This document shows positions 25,332 through 34,331 of a stretch of 64,000 nucleotides of DNA, piece after piece (the first letter of the stretch is position 1; every line of letters starts with the position of its first letter). This stretch comes from JAHRVQ01 sp964548025 (lineage in GTDB: Bacteria; Pseudomonadota; Gammaproteobacteria; Pseudomonadales; Azotimanducaceae), in the NCBI GenBank assembly GCA_964548025.1, contig CAZJRI010000009.1, positions 1-64,000 on the forward strand. The letters run 5' to 3'. The position numbers and the translations under genes were made by a program. The notes under the pieces were generated by a model. That model worked only from the letters and a program-made list of their open reading frames with translations. It was not told the origin of the DNA and searched no databases.

Positions 25332-27248
25332 ATGACTAGCACCCGTGAAGGAGATTTTGATTCTATCTTGGATGATGACTCTCTTGATGATGCGACCCAG
25401 AATCTCGAAGCTCTCGAGGCTCTCTCAGAAAGTTCTTCCTTACTTGACGGAGATTCAGACGAAAGTGAATCTGAAGAATCCCGTATCAAGATGCTGATTG
25501 ATAAAGGTAAGGAACAAGGATACCTCACCTATGTACAACTGACGGAATCGCTACCCAACAATATAACCGAGTCTGACGAGTTTGAGAGCGTCGTACAGAT
25601 GTTCGAAGAAATGGGTATCAGCGTTTACGATCAGGCGCCACTCACTGCCGACCTGAAAGAAGCAACTGGAGAAGAGGTTAACGGGGATGCTGTAGCACTG
25701 GCGGCTGCTGACTCGGTAGCCGGTAAAACCATCGATCCTGTCCGTATGTACATGCGAGAGATGGGCACTGTACCTTTGTTGTCGCGAGAAGGTGAAATTG
25801 TCATCGCAAAGCGAATTGAAGGTGGCATTAGAGAAACCATGTCAATACTCTCACGGTATCCCGGTGTCATAGACAGGATAGTCTCAGAGTACCAGCGAGT
25901 ATGTGAAGAAGAAGGTGAACTAACGGTCATCATCAGCGGCTTTCTGGACATTGAAGATCAGATTCCGGATATGTCAGAGGTCGCGAAAGCGAAATCTTCC
26001 GGCAATTACCAGGAAGATGAAAACGAAGAGAAGAAAGGGCTGGATGAAGAGCTGGCACATTCTCGATTCAAGGAGATCGTAAAGCATTTCGAGAAACTTA
26101 AGAAGTTAGGCGTTGATCATAATCGTCACGACAAAAAAGTGCTGAATGTTCAGGAAGAACTGGCAGAGGTATTTTCTTCGCTTAAGCTGATCCCTGCTCA
26201 GATGGATCCCCTATTGGATTATGTTCGCTCGGATATGCGGCAGATACGCAGTCAGGAGAAGGTGATTCGCGATTTGCTTGTATCAAGATGCAGAATGCCA
26301 AGAGATGAATTTCTCGCCGGATTTATCGGAAGAGAAACAGATGTTGGTTGGGTAGATGAACTGATTGCAGCAGAGCTGCCCTATTCTGAAAGTCTTGTCA
26401 GACACAGAATTTCAATTCGCCATGCCCATAAAATCATCCATCGCATTGCCGACAGAACCGGCATGGAAATTTCTGAGATTAAAGATATCAATCGTCGATT
26501 GTTTGTCGCGGTAGGCAATACCAGGGCAGCCAAGAGAGAGATGATTGAGGCGAATTTACGCCTTGTGATTTCGATAGCGAAGAAATATACCAACCGTGGC
26601 CTGCATTTCCTCGATCTGATTCAGGAAGGTAATATCGGTCTAATGAAAGCCGTTGATAAATTCGAGTACAGGCGAGGGTTCAAATTTTCGACCTATGCTA
26701 CCTGGTGGATCAGGCAGGCGATTACGCGCTCCATCTCGGATCTGGCCCGTACGATCAGGGTGCCGGTGCATATGATGGAGACGGTCAATAAGCTTAACAG
26801 GCTTACCCGTCAACTGATTCAGGAGTTGGGTCGTGCGCCCACCATCGAAGAGCTGAGCATCAAAATGGACTTGCCCGAGGAGAAGGTGCTGAAAGCGATT
26901 GACGTTGCCAAGCAGCCAATTTCTCTTGAAACACCGGTTGGTGAAGATGATGATTCAACAATGTGGAACCTGGTGAGTGATACTTCTGCTGAATCGCCAG
27001 TGGACCATGCGACTGATGAAGGTCTTAAAGAAACCACCACTAACGTGTTGACAGCGTTAACGGAGCGAGAAGCAAAGGTTTTAAGAATGCGTTTCGGTAT
27101 TGATATGAATACTGATCATACGTTGGAGGAAGTAGGTCGTCAGTTTTCTGTTACCCGGGAGAGAATTCGACAGATCGAAGCGAAAGCACTTCGTAAACTC
27201 AGGCATCCTGCTCGCTCAGAACAATTGCGCAGCTTTATTGACATCTAA
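25332..27248 (+). CDS. rpoD: RpoD-family sigma factor, divergent
   Basis: This 638-residue protein has the full primary-sigma layout: region 1.1 (about 51-100), 1.2 (PVRMYMREMGTVPLL, 136-150), the RpoD non-conserved region, 2.1-2.4 (ANLRLVISIAKKYTNRGLHF; FSTYATWWIRQAITRS), region 3, and region 4.2 helix-turn-helix (TLEEVGRQFSVTRERIRQIEA). Two points differ from usual RpoD. Region 2.4 reads SDLARTIRVPVHMME where DQARTIRIPVHM is normal. The region 3.2 finger, normally DSxLGDFIED, reads DSTMWNLVSD (542-550). An acidic N-terminal extension of about 45 residues precedes region 1.1. It is not in the rpsU-dnaG-rpoD operon. It may be the housekeeping sigma of a divergent lineage or a second RpoD. Confidence 0.9.
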   Translation: MTSTREGDFDSILDDDSLDDATQNLEALEALSESSSLLDGDSDESESEESRIKMLIDKGKEQGYLTYVQLTESLPNNITESDEFESVVQMFEEMGISVYDQAPLTADLKEATGEEVNGDAVALAAADSVAGKTIDPVRMYMREMGTVPLLSREGEIVIAKRIEGGIRETMSILSRYPGVIDRIVSEYQRVCEEEGELTVIISGFLDIEDQIPDMSEVAKAKSSGNYQEDENEEKKGLDEELAHSRFKEIVKHFEKLKKLGVDHNRHDKKVLNVQEELAEVFSSLKLIPAQMDPLLDYVRSDMRQIRSQEKVIRDLLVSRCRMPRDEFLAGFIGRETDVGWVDELIAAELPYSESLVRHRISIRHAHKIIHRIADRTGMEISEIKDINRRLFVAVGNTRAAKREMIEANLRLVISIAKKYTNRGLHFLDLIQEGNIGLMKAVDKFEYRRGFKFSTYATWWIRQAITRSISDLARTIRVPVHMMETVNKLNRLTRQLIQELGRAPTIEELSIKMDLPEEKVLKAIDVAKQPISLETPVGEDDDSTMWNLVSDTSAESPVDHATDEGLKETTTNVLTALTEREAKVLRMRFGIDMNTDHTLEEVGRQFSVTRERIRQIEAKALRKLRHPARSEQLRSFIDI

Positions 27249-27273
27249 TCTGATTTGCAGTTGGTACTCTGAT

Positions 27274-27309
27274 GCCCTCACCACTATGCGGTGGTGAGGG
27301 CGTTTTTTT
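27274..27309 (+). terminator. Rho-independent terminator after sigma factor
   Basis: This is a perfect 11-bp stem, GCCCTCACCAC (27274-27284) and GTGGTGAGGGC (27291-27301), with a 6-base loop and a run of seven T at 27303-27309. It begins 26 bp after the sigma-factor stop and ends next to the converging crotonase stop. Confidence 0.92.
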
Positions 27310-28138
27310 AAGTATCCGTATAGTTTGCCGGTCTTTTTTCCTTAAATGCAGCGACTCCTTCCCGCATGTCACCTGTCTGCGCAATGAGTATTTGCTGTCT
27401 GTCCTCCATGGCGATTACAGATTCAAGACTTGGCGCGTCAACGCTTATATTCAGGCATTCTTTAGTAAGTCGAACCCCGAGTGGTGAATTTCGAATGATG
27501 TCTTGAGCCATCTTCCGGCCCTCCTCAGCCAGGTGCTCTCGCTCGACTATTTGAGAAACAAGCCCGGCTGATAGTGCTCTTTCTGAGGTGATAAAATTAC
27601 CGGTCAGCAATAACTCGGAAGCAAGGGAACTTCCCACCAGCCTTGGCAGGAAATAACTCACGCCGACATCACAGGCGGAGAGTCCAATTCTGATAAAAGC
27701 GGCATTCATCTTAATATTGGGTGCCGCAATTCTAATATCCGAGGCGAGAGCCAGGCCAAATCCCCCACCTGAAGCTGGTCCGTTCAGCAAGCTGATGATG
27801 GGCTGAGGTGCACGGCGCATGCGCATCATAATCTCACTCACCCTGCGTTGAACACGCATACCGGCGGCTGGACCCGTTGGTTCGTCAGACCTGTCTTCTT
27901 TCAAATCCAGGCCCGCGCAAAATCCCCTGCCATTGCCTGTTAGAATCACTACTCGAATATCATTGTTGGTATAGAGCTTGCCAAAATAATGTTGTAACTC
28001 CAGCATCATGGTTCGACTCATTGAATTGAGCGACTCTGGTCTGTTCAGGGTAACCCAGTCAATGCTGCCCTCTGACTCGATTATCAGCGTCTCATAGCTT
28101 CCATCCGGATTGCTGCGGGGATCGTAATACTCGCTCAT
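27308..28138 (-). CDS. Enoyl-CoA hydratase/isomerase family
   Basis: This is a 276-residue crotonase. Oxyanion-hole segments are LTGNGRGFCAGLDL and LLNGPASGGGFGLALASDIRI. The usual catalytic-loop region reads MNAAFIRIGLSACDVGVSYFLPRLVG, which has no obvious Glu at the first position, so the reaction may be isomerase- or thioesterase-like rather than hydration. The C-terminal SPLGVRLTKECLN helix and EGVAAFKEKRPANYTDT end are typical. It stands alone, converging on the sigma factor. Confidence 0.85.
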   Translation of the reverse strand: MSEYYDPRSNPDGSYETLIIESEGSIDWVTLNRPESLNSMSRTMMLELQHYFGKLYTNNDIRVVILTGNGRGFCAGLDLKEDRSDEPTGPAAGMRVQRRVSEIMMRMRRAPQPIISLLNGPASGGGFGLALASDIRIAAPNIKMNAAFIRIGLSACDVGVSYFLPRLVGSSLASELLLTGNFITSERALSAGLVSQIVEREHLAEEGRKMAQDIIRNSPLGVRLTKECLNISVDAPSLESVIAMEDRQQILIAQTGDMREGVAAFKEKRPANYTDT

Positions 28139-28285
28139 GTTTTCATGCTCTTTGGTTGGTTATTGTGGGGAAAGTATATCTTTGATTACTATAGGTGGGC
28201 GAATCATTGGCTTTGACAAGGTTTGATCACTGGACCGAATGGTACTTACCTTAAAACCATCACAGAGCAGTAAGAAACCTGCCCT

Positions 28286-28333
28286 TGATTTGCGGTCACT
28301 GATTTTGCGGTCATTGATTTTGCGGTCATTGAT
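28286..28333. repeat. Short tandem repeat, 14-15 bp unit
   Basis: TGATTTTGCGGTCAT occurs twice in perfect tandem (28300-28329). It is preceded by a near copy with one T fewer (TGATTTGCGGTCAC, 28286-28299) and followed by the start of a fourth (TGAT). It lies in the spacer before the small membrane protein, about 80 bp from its start, and may mark a repeated binding site or slippage. Confidence 0.85.
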
Positions 28334-28411
28334 ATGCTGTAGTCGAATGGCAGAATAGATAGGGGATGATTCAATATCCAGACCTGTTTCTAATTTCAGG
28401 AACTCAAACTT

Positions 28412-28885
28412 ATGGCACGCACGCTAAACGCTATCAAACAGATATTTAATGGCAGACCTGTATGGATGAACGCAATTATGCTTTTTTGCGCCTATATGAC
28501 CTTTATCTACATGCCATTTGACATGTTTATCAAACCCGTCGCTGAAGATCAGGAAGTCTGGTTCGGCATCACGCTGACGGGCTGGTATGCAAAAGCAACC
28601 GAACCTATTCACTGGCTGATTTATGGTGCAGGATTTTATGGATTTCTGAAAATGAAATCCTGGATGTGGCCCTGGGCTTCTGTTTACGTGATGCAGATCG
28701 CAATCGCGATGTTGGTTTGGTCGCTCCTCGACGAGCGTGCAGATTGGACAATAGGCGCTGTGCCTGCGGTATTATTCACCGGCCTGGCTTTTATGCTGTG
28801 GCGCGTAAAACCCCTCTTTCGTGAAACAGAGATGATAGAGAATCAGGATCCGCCGAATGACAGTCAGACTTCTCTGAATGACTAG
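28412..28885 (+). CDS. Small integral membrane protein, unknown
   Basis: This 157-residue protein has about four hydrophobic segments (around 18-36, 62-78, 84-105 and 113-130), with many tryptophans and short loops. I do not recognise a named family. The N-terminus (MARTLNAIKQIFNGRPVWMN) is basic, and the C-terminus is polar and cytosolic. Its stop overlaps the next gene, a LysE-type exporter, by 8 bp, so the two are probably coexpressed. Confidence 0.7.
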   Translation: MARTLNAIKQIFNGRPVWMNAIMLFCAYMTFIYMPFDMFIKPVAEDQEVWFGITLTGWYAKATEPIHWLIYGAGFYGFLKMKSWMWPWASVYVMQIAIAMLVWSLLDERADWTIGAVPAVLFTGLAFMLWRVKPLFRETEMIENQDPPNDSQTSLND

Positions 28886-29519
28886 TAGTTCTTTCTATGC
28901 TTTTTTATTCGCGATCACGCTTTTAACCATCACACCGGGCGTGGATACGGTTCTTGTTATCCGAAATTCATCGAGGGCCGGATTCAGGGACGGGGCTTTG
29001 ACAACACTTGGAATTTGCAGCGGCTTATTTGTCCATGCGACGGTCTCAGCGATTGGCATCTCGATCATCCTGCTTCAATCTGCCTGGATGTTCAGCACTC
29101 TCAAGTTACTCGGTGCATCGTATTTGATCTGGCTGGGAATAATGAGTTTCAAAAGCGCGCTGCGTCGACATCCCCTTGTCGCCGCGGAATCAGTTGCCAC
29201 GCAGAGTTTTAGTCCATGGCGGTCACTGAGGGAAGGTTTTTTGAGTAACGTGCTCAACCCCAAGGCAATCGTTTTCTATATGGCGTTCCTGCCATTATTC
29301 ATTGACCCGGCCGGATCTGCCCTGGGTCAGTCTTTATTCCTTGCTTCAATTCATTTCCTGATCAGCACAGTCTGGCTTTGCCTGGTAGCCGCCATGGTTG
29401 ATCAGATGAAATCAATTCTCTCAAGGGGAAAGGTGAAACAACTCATGGATTGGCTTGTTGGTTCTACCATGATTGGATTTGGCCTGGCACTTGCCGGTGA
29501 GGCCTATCAGAGAAGATAG
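28878..29519 (+). CDS. LysE/RhtB-family amino acid exporter
   Basis: This 213-residue protein has six hydrophobic helices. The LysE/RhtB signature is at the N-terminus: FLFAITLLTITPGVDTVLVIRNSSRAG, then DGALTTLGICSGLFVHATVSAIGI. The later motif FLSNVLNPKAIVFYMAFLPLFI is also typical. Members export amino acids such as homoserine, threonine or lysine from the cytosol; the substrate here is unknown. It overlaps the preceding small membrane-protein gene. Confidence 0.9.
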   Translation: MTSSSFYAFLFAITLLTITPGVDTVLVIRNSSRAGFRDGALTTLGICSGLFVHATVSAIGISIILLQSAWMFSTLKLLGASYLIWLGIMSFKSALRRHPLVAAESVATQSFSPWRSLREGFLSNVLNPKAIVFYMAFLPLFIDPAGSALGQSLFLASIHFLISTVWLCLVAAMVDQMKSILSRGKVKQLMDWLVGSTMIGFGLALAGEAYQRR

Positions 29520-29527
29520 TGCCGTCG

Positions 29528-30508
29528 TCACCGAACCTTGATAATGACCTTACCGGTCGATTTCCGTGATAGCACAAAATTGATCGCATCATTTGCCTGT
29601 TGCAGGGAGAAGTGCTTGCAGATATGTGGGTTGAGCTTTCCGTTTTGAAACATCTGCAGCATCGCTTCGAAATTTATCCGGTTGAGGTCAGGGGTCCGGC
29701 TTGCGAACTCGCCCCAGAAGACACCGACTACCGAGCAGCCTTTGAGAAGTGCCAGGTTCGTCTTCAGATCCGCGATCCGGCCAGATGCAAATCCAATAAC
29801 GAGCAGCCTGCCCTGCCAGTTAATGCAGCGAATCGATTCATCGAAGATATCACCCCCAACGGGGTCATAGATCACGTCCGCACCGTTGCCATCGGTTAGC
29901 GCTTTCACACGTTCTCTGATGGATTCTTTCTTGTAGTTAATCACATAGTCCGCACCGTACTCCTTCACGATATCCATCTTCTCGTCTGATCCGACGGTTG
30001 CAATGACGAATGCGCCAAGGATTCGGCCCAGTTCAACTGCGTTCAGACCCACTCCTCCGGCGGCACCATGGACCAGCAATACTTCTGCTGGCTGGATTGC
30101 AGCGCGATCTACCAGTGCGTGATAGGTTGTCCCGTAGGTGATCGGGAAAGCTGCCGCCTGATCGAATGTCATATTGTCCGGAATCTTAAAGGTGGTCTCT
30201 TGCGGGGCGAGGACATATTCGGCGTATCCGCCGTCTCCGTGTTCTGCCATGACGCGATCGCCCACCTTAACGGTGTCAACATCGTCACCAATCTCGGTAA
30301 CGATACCAGCGCATTCCATTCCCGGTGAAAAAGGGAATGGTGGTTGCACCTGGTATTTACCCGCGATCACCAGCGAATCGGGGAAGTTCACCCCGGCTCT
30401 GTGGACGCTTATCTTGACCAGACCGGGTTCAATTGTTGGTTCTTCTACATCCTCAAACGAGAGTACGTCAGGAGTACCGTATGCCTTGCACAACATCGCC
30501 TTCATCAT
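29528..30508 (-). CDS. NADPH:quinone oxidoreductase-like MDR protein
   Basis: This is a 326-residue medium-chain dehydrogenase of the quinone oxidoreductase group, without zinc ligands. It has GVNFPDSLVIAGKYQVQPPFPFSPGMECAGIV at the catalytic domain, the NADPH-binding LLVHGAAGGVGLNAVELGRILGA at about 143-165, and VIYDPVGGDIFDESIRCINWQGRLLVIGF. Members reduce quinones or enoyl compounds using NADPH. It is in tandem with the TPR gene upstream on the same strand (8 bp gap), a pairing I cannot interpret. Confidence 0.88.
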   Translation of the reverse strand: MMKAMLCKAYGTPDVLSFEDVEEPTIEPGLVKISVHRAGVNFPDSLVIAGKYQVQPPFPFSPGMECAGIVTEIGDDVDTVKVGDRVMAEHGDGGYAEYVLAPQETTFKIPDNMTFDQAAAFPITYGTTYHALVDRAAIQPAEVLLVHGAAGGVGLNAVELGRILGAFVIATVGSDEKMDIVKEYGADYVINYKKESIRERVKALTDGNGADVIYDPVGGDIFDESIRCINWQGRLLVIGFASGRIADLKTNLALLKGCSVVGVFWGEFASRTPDLNRINFEAMLQMFQNGKLNPHICKHFSLQQANDAINFVLSRKSTGKVIIKVR

Positions 30509-30516
30509 TTTAAGTC

Positions 30517-31386
30517 TCAGAGCGCCTTAAGCGCTTTTTGAATCTGCTGCTCAACATTCTTTTGTGGATTTGACTGCAAGGCCAGATTGAATTCCGTTTC
30601 CGCCATCGAAGTGTCCTCGAGGGCTGCGTATATTCTACCGGCGAGTAGACCTGTTTGTGCTTCATCCGGGTCATTCCAGGCCCTGGCTCTTCCCCTGTAA
30701 GCCTGCAATACAGAGAGCGCCTCTTGTGGCCTTTTCTGTTCAAGATACAGATTCGCTAACATTATCGAAGGAAATCCACGTTCCGGTATACCCTCTATCG
30801 CTATCTTGAGAGAGACTTCAGCCGCCTTGAATTTTTTTTCACTGATATTAACTGTGGCACTGGCGAGATGAAAATAGGGTTGGCTCAGCTTCTCCAATAT
30901 TTGCAGTTGATCTATTCCTTTCTTCTTGTTGCCGCCGACAAGACCCGGGGCGTTCATGAGATAACTCGCAACGGCATATCTGCTTTCAACATGTTTCTCA
31001 TCCGCCGCCACGGCAGCTTGCCAGGCGCTTAGTGCTGACTTCGCCATACCGGGTTTTTTGAAGATACTCACCTCTCTTATCAATGAAAGTTTCACAGTAC
31101 CCAGCAGGTAGTGACTGTCCGCATGGCCTGGATGATGTTTAATATTGTTCTCAAGAATCTCTCTGGCTTTCTTGAACTGACGGTCCTTAAAGAGGCTGCG
31201 TGCCAGGTAGAAATTAATATCCGGATCAGAATTGTTTCTTGAGAGTTTCTCCAGTTGCTCTAGTGCGATCGCGTATTTAGCCTGCTCAAAACTTGTCAGT
31301 GCGTGGCTTAGCTGATCCTGAGGATTAGCCCTCGCGGTGACGCTGAAGACGATGCTAAAAATCAACAAGACAAAATTTATGTACAT
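30517..31386 (-). CDS. Exported TPR-repeat protein
   Basis: This protein has about 289 residues. A signal peptide (MYINFVLLIFSIVFSVTARANPQ) is followed by several TPR motifs, such as YLARSLFKDRQFKKAREILENNI, HYLLGTVKLSLIREV, and ANLYLEQKRPQEALSVLQAY. I chose the ATG at 31386 because GGAG lies just upstream and the signal peptide begins there; the open frame extends to 31488. It is probably periplasmic and involved in protein binding or envelope assembly. Confidence 0.75.
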   Translation of the reverse strand: MYINFVLLIFSIVFSVTARANPQDQLSHALTSFEQAKYAIALEQLEKLSRNNSDPDINFYLARSLFKDRQFKKAREILENNIKHHPGHADSHYLLGTVKLSLIREVSIFKKPGMAKSALSAWQAAVAADEKHVESRYAVASYLMNAPGLVGGNKKKGIDQLQILEKLSQPYFHLASATVNISEKKFKAAEVSLKIAIEGIPERGFPSIMLANLYLEQKRPQEALSVLQAYRGRARAWNDPDEAQTGLLAGRIYAALEDTSMAETEFNLALQSNPQKNVEQQIQKALKAL

Positions 31387-31505
31387 TTTTACTCCAGACA
31401 CCAGAGTGTCGACTGCCTGTCTGATGCAGGAGTGTAATCGGCTTGAGTTGATTTGTGCTAGTGTATTTTGTACCAATCGAACCGCCACATGAGGAATTTA
31501 AGGGA

Positions 31506-32465
31506 ATGATCAATGAGAACCTTGAGTCATTGAGAGAAAGTGCCCGGAAGGTTTATCAAGTTACTTCGCCAACTCCTCAGATATTATGGCCTCTGCTTGC
31601 ACAAAGAATTGGCTGTGAGTTGTGGATCAAGCATGAAAATCACAATCCCACGGGTAGTTTCAAAGTCAGAGGCGGGATTATTTATCTGTCTAACCTCAAA
31701 CAGCAGCAAGCATCAGTTGAAGGGGTCATTGCTGCAACCCGAGGAAACTTCGGCCAGAGTGTCGCCTTTGCTGCATCACGGTTGGGGATGAGATCGGTAG
31801 TGGTTGTGCCTGAAGGTAATAGTCCAGACAAGAATCGCGCCATGGCAGCACTAGGTGCAGAGGTCGTGATTGAGGGGGTGGATTTTGACGAATCGGTTGA
31901 AGTCGCGAAATCCCTCGCGACAGAGAGGGATCTACATCTGATGCCTTCGTTCCATATGGATCTGGTCAGAGGAGTAGCTAGTTATGCGCTCGAATTGTTC
32001 GAAGCACTGCCGGATCTTGATCGAATCTATGTTCCTATCGGGCTGGGTTCGGGCATTTCGGGTGTTGCCCAGGCTCGGAATGCGCTTGGCCTGTCAACGG
32101 AGATAGTGGGTGTTGTTTCAGAAAATGCCAACGCATATCAGCTTTCATTCGACGCAGGTGACGTGAGGTCTACAAATACAGCCAATACGATCGCAGACGG
32201 TCTTGCTGTGAGGAATCCCGATTCCGAGGCGCTGGGTATTATGCTTGCAAATGTCAGTCGGATTGTCACAGTGTCAGAGCAGGAAGTGCTAAACAGTATT
32301 CGCTATCTGTTTGAAGATACACATAATGTGGCTGAAGGAGCTGGAGCCGCTGCCACAGCCGCAGTTCTCAAGGAAAAAAGTGTCAATCAGGGCAGGCAGG
32401 TCGCAGCGATTTTAACTGGCGGAAATATTCACAGAGAACTGTTCGTTCAGGCTCTTGCAGATTAA
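31506..32465 (+). CDS. Threonine/serine dehydratase-like PLP enzyme
   Basis: This is a 319-residue fold-type II PLP enzyme with WIKHENHNPTGSFKVRGG (PLP lysine in GSFKVRG), GVIAATRGNFGQSVAFAA for phosphate and substrate binding, and YVPIGLGSGISGVAQA as the PLP phosphate loop. There is no regulatory ACT domain, so it resembles catabolic or stand-alone dehydratases (threonine, serine or 3-hydroxyaspartate) rather than biosynthetic IlvA. The ATG at 31506 follows AAGGGA; the open frame begins earlier at 31455 and overlaps the divergent TPR gene region. Confidence 0.85.
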   Translation: MINENLESLRESARKVYQVTSPTPQILWPLLAQRIGCELWIKHENHNPTGSFKVRGGIIYLSNLKQQQASVEGVIAATRGNFGQSVAFAASRLGMRSVVVVPEGNSPDKNRAMAALGAEVVIEGVDFDESVEVAKSLATERDLHLMPSFHMDLVRGVASYALELFEALPDLDRIYVPIGLGSGISGVAQARNALGLSTEIVGVVSENANAYQLSFDAGDVRSTNTANTIADGLAVRNPDSEALGIMLANVSRIVTVSEQEVLNSIRYLFEDTHNVAEGAGAAATAAVLKEKSVNQGRQVAAILTGGNIHRELFVQALAD

Positions 32466-32480
32466 CAACAGCGGGTGAAA

Positions 32481-32507
32481 AAAAAGGGCGTAAATTACGC
32501 CCTTTTT
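32481..32507. terminator. Bidirectional intrinsic terminator
   Basis: AAAAAGGGCGTAA (32481-32493) and TTACGCCCTTTTT (32495-32507) are perfect complements; in practice the stem is AAAAAGGGCGT/ACGCCCTTTTT with an AAATT loop. It lies between the converging dehydratase and isocitrate lyase genes and has an A-run on one side and a T-run on the other, so it can serve both. Confidence 0.9.
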
Positions 32508-32559
32508 GATCGTCGCATCCATCTATCGGGATGCCTGTGCTGGTAGCGAGAAATAACTC

Positions 32560-34161
32560 TCAGAACTGATTCATGGTGTTATCTTTACCACCGGCAAGCA
32601 GCGCGTTATCACCCGAGAAGTACTCTTTGTGGTCGTCTCCGATATTTGAACCAGCCAGATCCTGATGTTTGACGGATGCCATATCTCGACGTATCTCCCT
32701 TCGCTGTACATCCCTTACATAAGCAAGCATGCCCAGATCGCCAAAATATCCCTCAGACAGAACGTCGGTACCGAGTGCTGTCTCGTGGTATGTGGGCAAG
32801 GTGATTAAGTGATGGAAGATGCCAGCTTCCCTTGAAGCATCCTGCTGGAAACTCTGTACCAGTGCATCTGCGGTCTGTGCGAGCTCTGAATCATCCAGTT
32901 CTTCGGACATCAAACCCTTTTCGACAATGCCTGGATCAGGATAGCAGGAGACATCTTTACCGGCTTCCTTCCATTCGGCATAAACCTGTTCACGAAAAGC
33001 CAGCGTCCAGTTGAATGAAGGTGAGTTGTTATAAACCAGTTTCGCATTTGGAATATGTTTGCGTACCTCATTCACCATATCGGCGATTTGCTCAACGTTT
33101 GGCTTTTCGGTTTCAATCCACAACAGATCTGCACCGTGTGTCAGGCTCGTTACACAATCGAGAACCACCCTGTCGAAGCCAGTGCCTTCTTTAAATGCGT
33201 AGAGCCCATTGTCCAGTCTGATTGGTTTAACCAGGTCACCGCCCTGGTGAATCGTGATGTCGTTTTCCTGTAATTCCGAGAGATCTTTTATTTCCTCAGT
33301 TTCAAGAAAATTGTTGTATTGACTGGCGAGGTCACCGTTCTCCTGTGATACAGGCACCTTCTGCGTCAGACTGGCGCCAAGGGAATCAGTTCTCGCGACA
33401 ATAATCCCGTTTTCTACACCGAGCTCCAGGAATGCGTAACGAATTGCATTGATCTTGGCGAGAAAGTCCTCGTGAGGAACAGTAACTTTACCGGCCTGGT
33501 GACCGCACTGTTTTGCATCAGATACCTGATTTTCAACCTGGATTGCACAGGCACCAGCCTCGATCATTTTCTTGGCAAGCAGATAGGTTGCCTCTTCGTT
33601 GCCGAATCCAGCGTCAATGTCTGCAATGATGGGTACAACATGGGTCTGGAAATTGTCGATTTTCCGGGTAATGGCTTCTACGTCGCCGCCATTTTGTTTT
33701 GCCTCATCCAGTTCGATAAATATATGACGTAATTCTCTGGCATCAGCCTGCTTGAGAAATGTGTAAATCTCGTCGATCAGTTTTGGCACGGAAGTTTTTT
33801 CGTGCATGCTCTGATCCGGCAGGGGACCGAATTGAGATCTCAGAGCTGCAACCATCCAGCCACTCAGATAGATATAACTCTTGTCCATCGTGCCCCGGTG
33901 CTTCTTCACCGACATGGCCAATTGCTGTGCGGTAAATCCATGCCAGCAACCCAGAGACTGGGTATAGTTCCCGGAATTGGCATCGTAATCCGCCATGTCT
34001 TTTCGCATGATATCGGCGGTGTACTGTGCGATTTCCAAACCGTTCTTAAAGCGATTCTGCAGATGCATCCGCGCCGCGTATTCAGGGTTGATGCCTGCCC
34101 AGGTAGTTTGAGTTTCTTTTAGAGCAGCAAAATGCTCAATTTCTTTCAGATACGCTGACAT
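32560..34161 (-). CDS. aceA: Isocitrate lyase AceA
   Basis: This enzyme cleaves isocitrate to glyoxylate and succinate in the glyoxylate shunt, needed for growth on acetate or fatty acids. The 533-residue length is that of the long Pseudomonas-type enzyme. The active-site loop is AKQCGHQAGKV, where most have KKCGH or KQCGH, so the catalytic Cys and His are present. Other stretches are IADIDAGFGNEEATYLLAKKMIEAGA and ARTDSLGA. AGAGG lies 5-7 bp before the ATG. No malate synthase gene is near. It fits the acyl-CoA catabolic capacity seen later in the window. Confidence 0.97.
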   Translation of the reverse strand: MSAYLKEIEHFAALKETQTTWAGINPEYAARMHLQNRFKNGLEIAQYTADIMRKDMADYDANSGNYTQSLGCWHGFTAQQLAMSVKKHRGTMDKSYIYLSGWMVAALRSQFGPLPDQSMHEKTSVPKLIDEIYTFLKQADARELRHIFIELDEAKQNGGDVEAITRKIDNFQTHVVPIIADIDAGFGNEEATYLLAKKMIEAGACAIQVENQVSDAKQCGHQAGKVTVPHEDFLAKINAIRYAFLELGVENGIIVARTDSLGASLTQKVPVSQENGDLASQYNNFLETEEIKDLSELQENDITIHQGGDLVKPIRLDNGLYAFKEGTGFDRVVLDCVTSLTHGADLLWIETEKPNVEQIADMVNEVRKHIPNAKLVYNNSPSFNWTLAFREQVYAEWKEAGKDVSCYPDPGIVEKGLMSEELDDSELAQTADALVQSFQQDASREAGIFHHLITLPTYHETALGTDVLSEGYFGDLGMLAYVRDVQRREIRRDMASVKHQDLAGSNIGDDHKEYFSGDNALLAGGKDNTMNQF

Positions 34162-34283
34162 GGGATACCTCTTGTCAAAAAAGGGTGAATATTAATCGTG
34201 GGCGCGAAATGTATCAGGGTGATTGACTGGTGAAAATAGAATATTTGGACACTAATACATTCCAGATATTCATGAATGGAACT

Positions 34284-34315
34284 GCGCTCTTTCCTGCGTT
34301 GTGAAGAAAGAGCGC
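34284..34315. terminator. Perfect hairpin after EF-G gene
   Basis: GCGCTCTTTC (34284-34293) and GAAAGAGCGC (34306-34315) form a perfect 10-bp stem with a 12-base loop, 17 bp beyond the EF-G stop. On the EF-G strand the stem is not followed by a T-run, so it is a weak terminator candidate or a 3'-end-protecting hairpin. Confidence 0.55.
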
Positions 34316-34331
34316 TGGGCTGGATCGAGCT

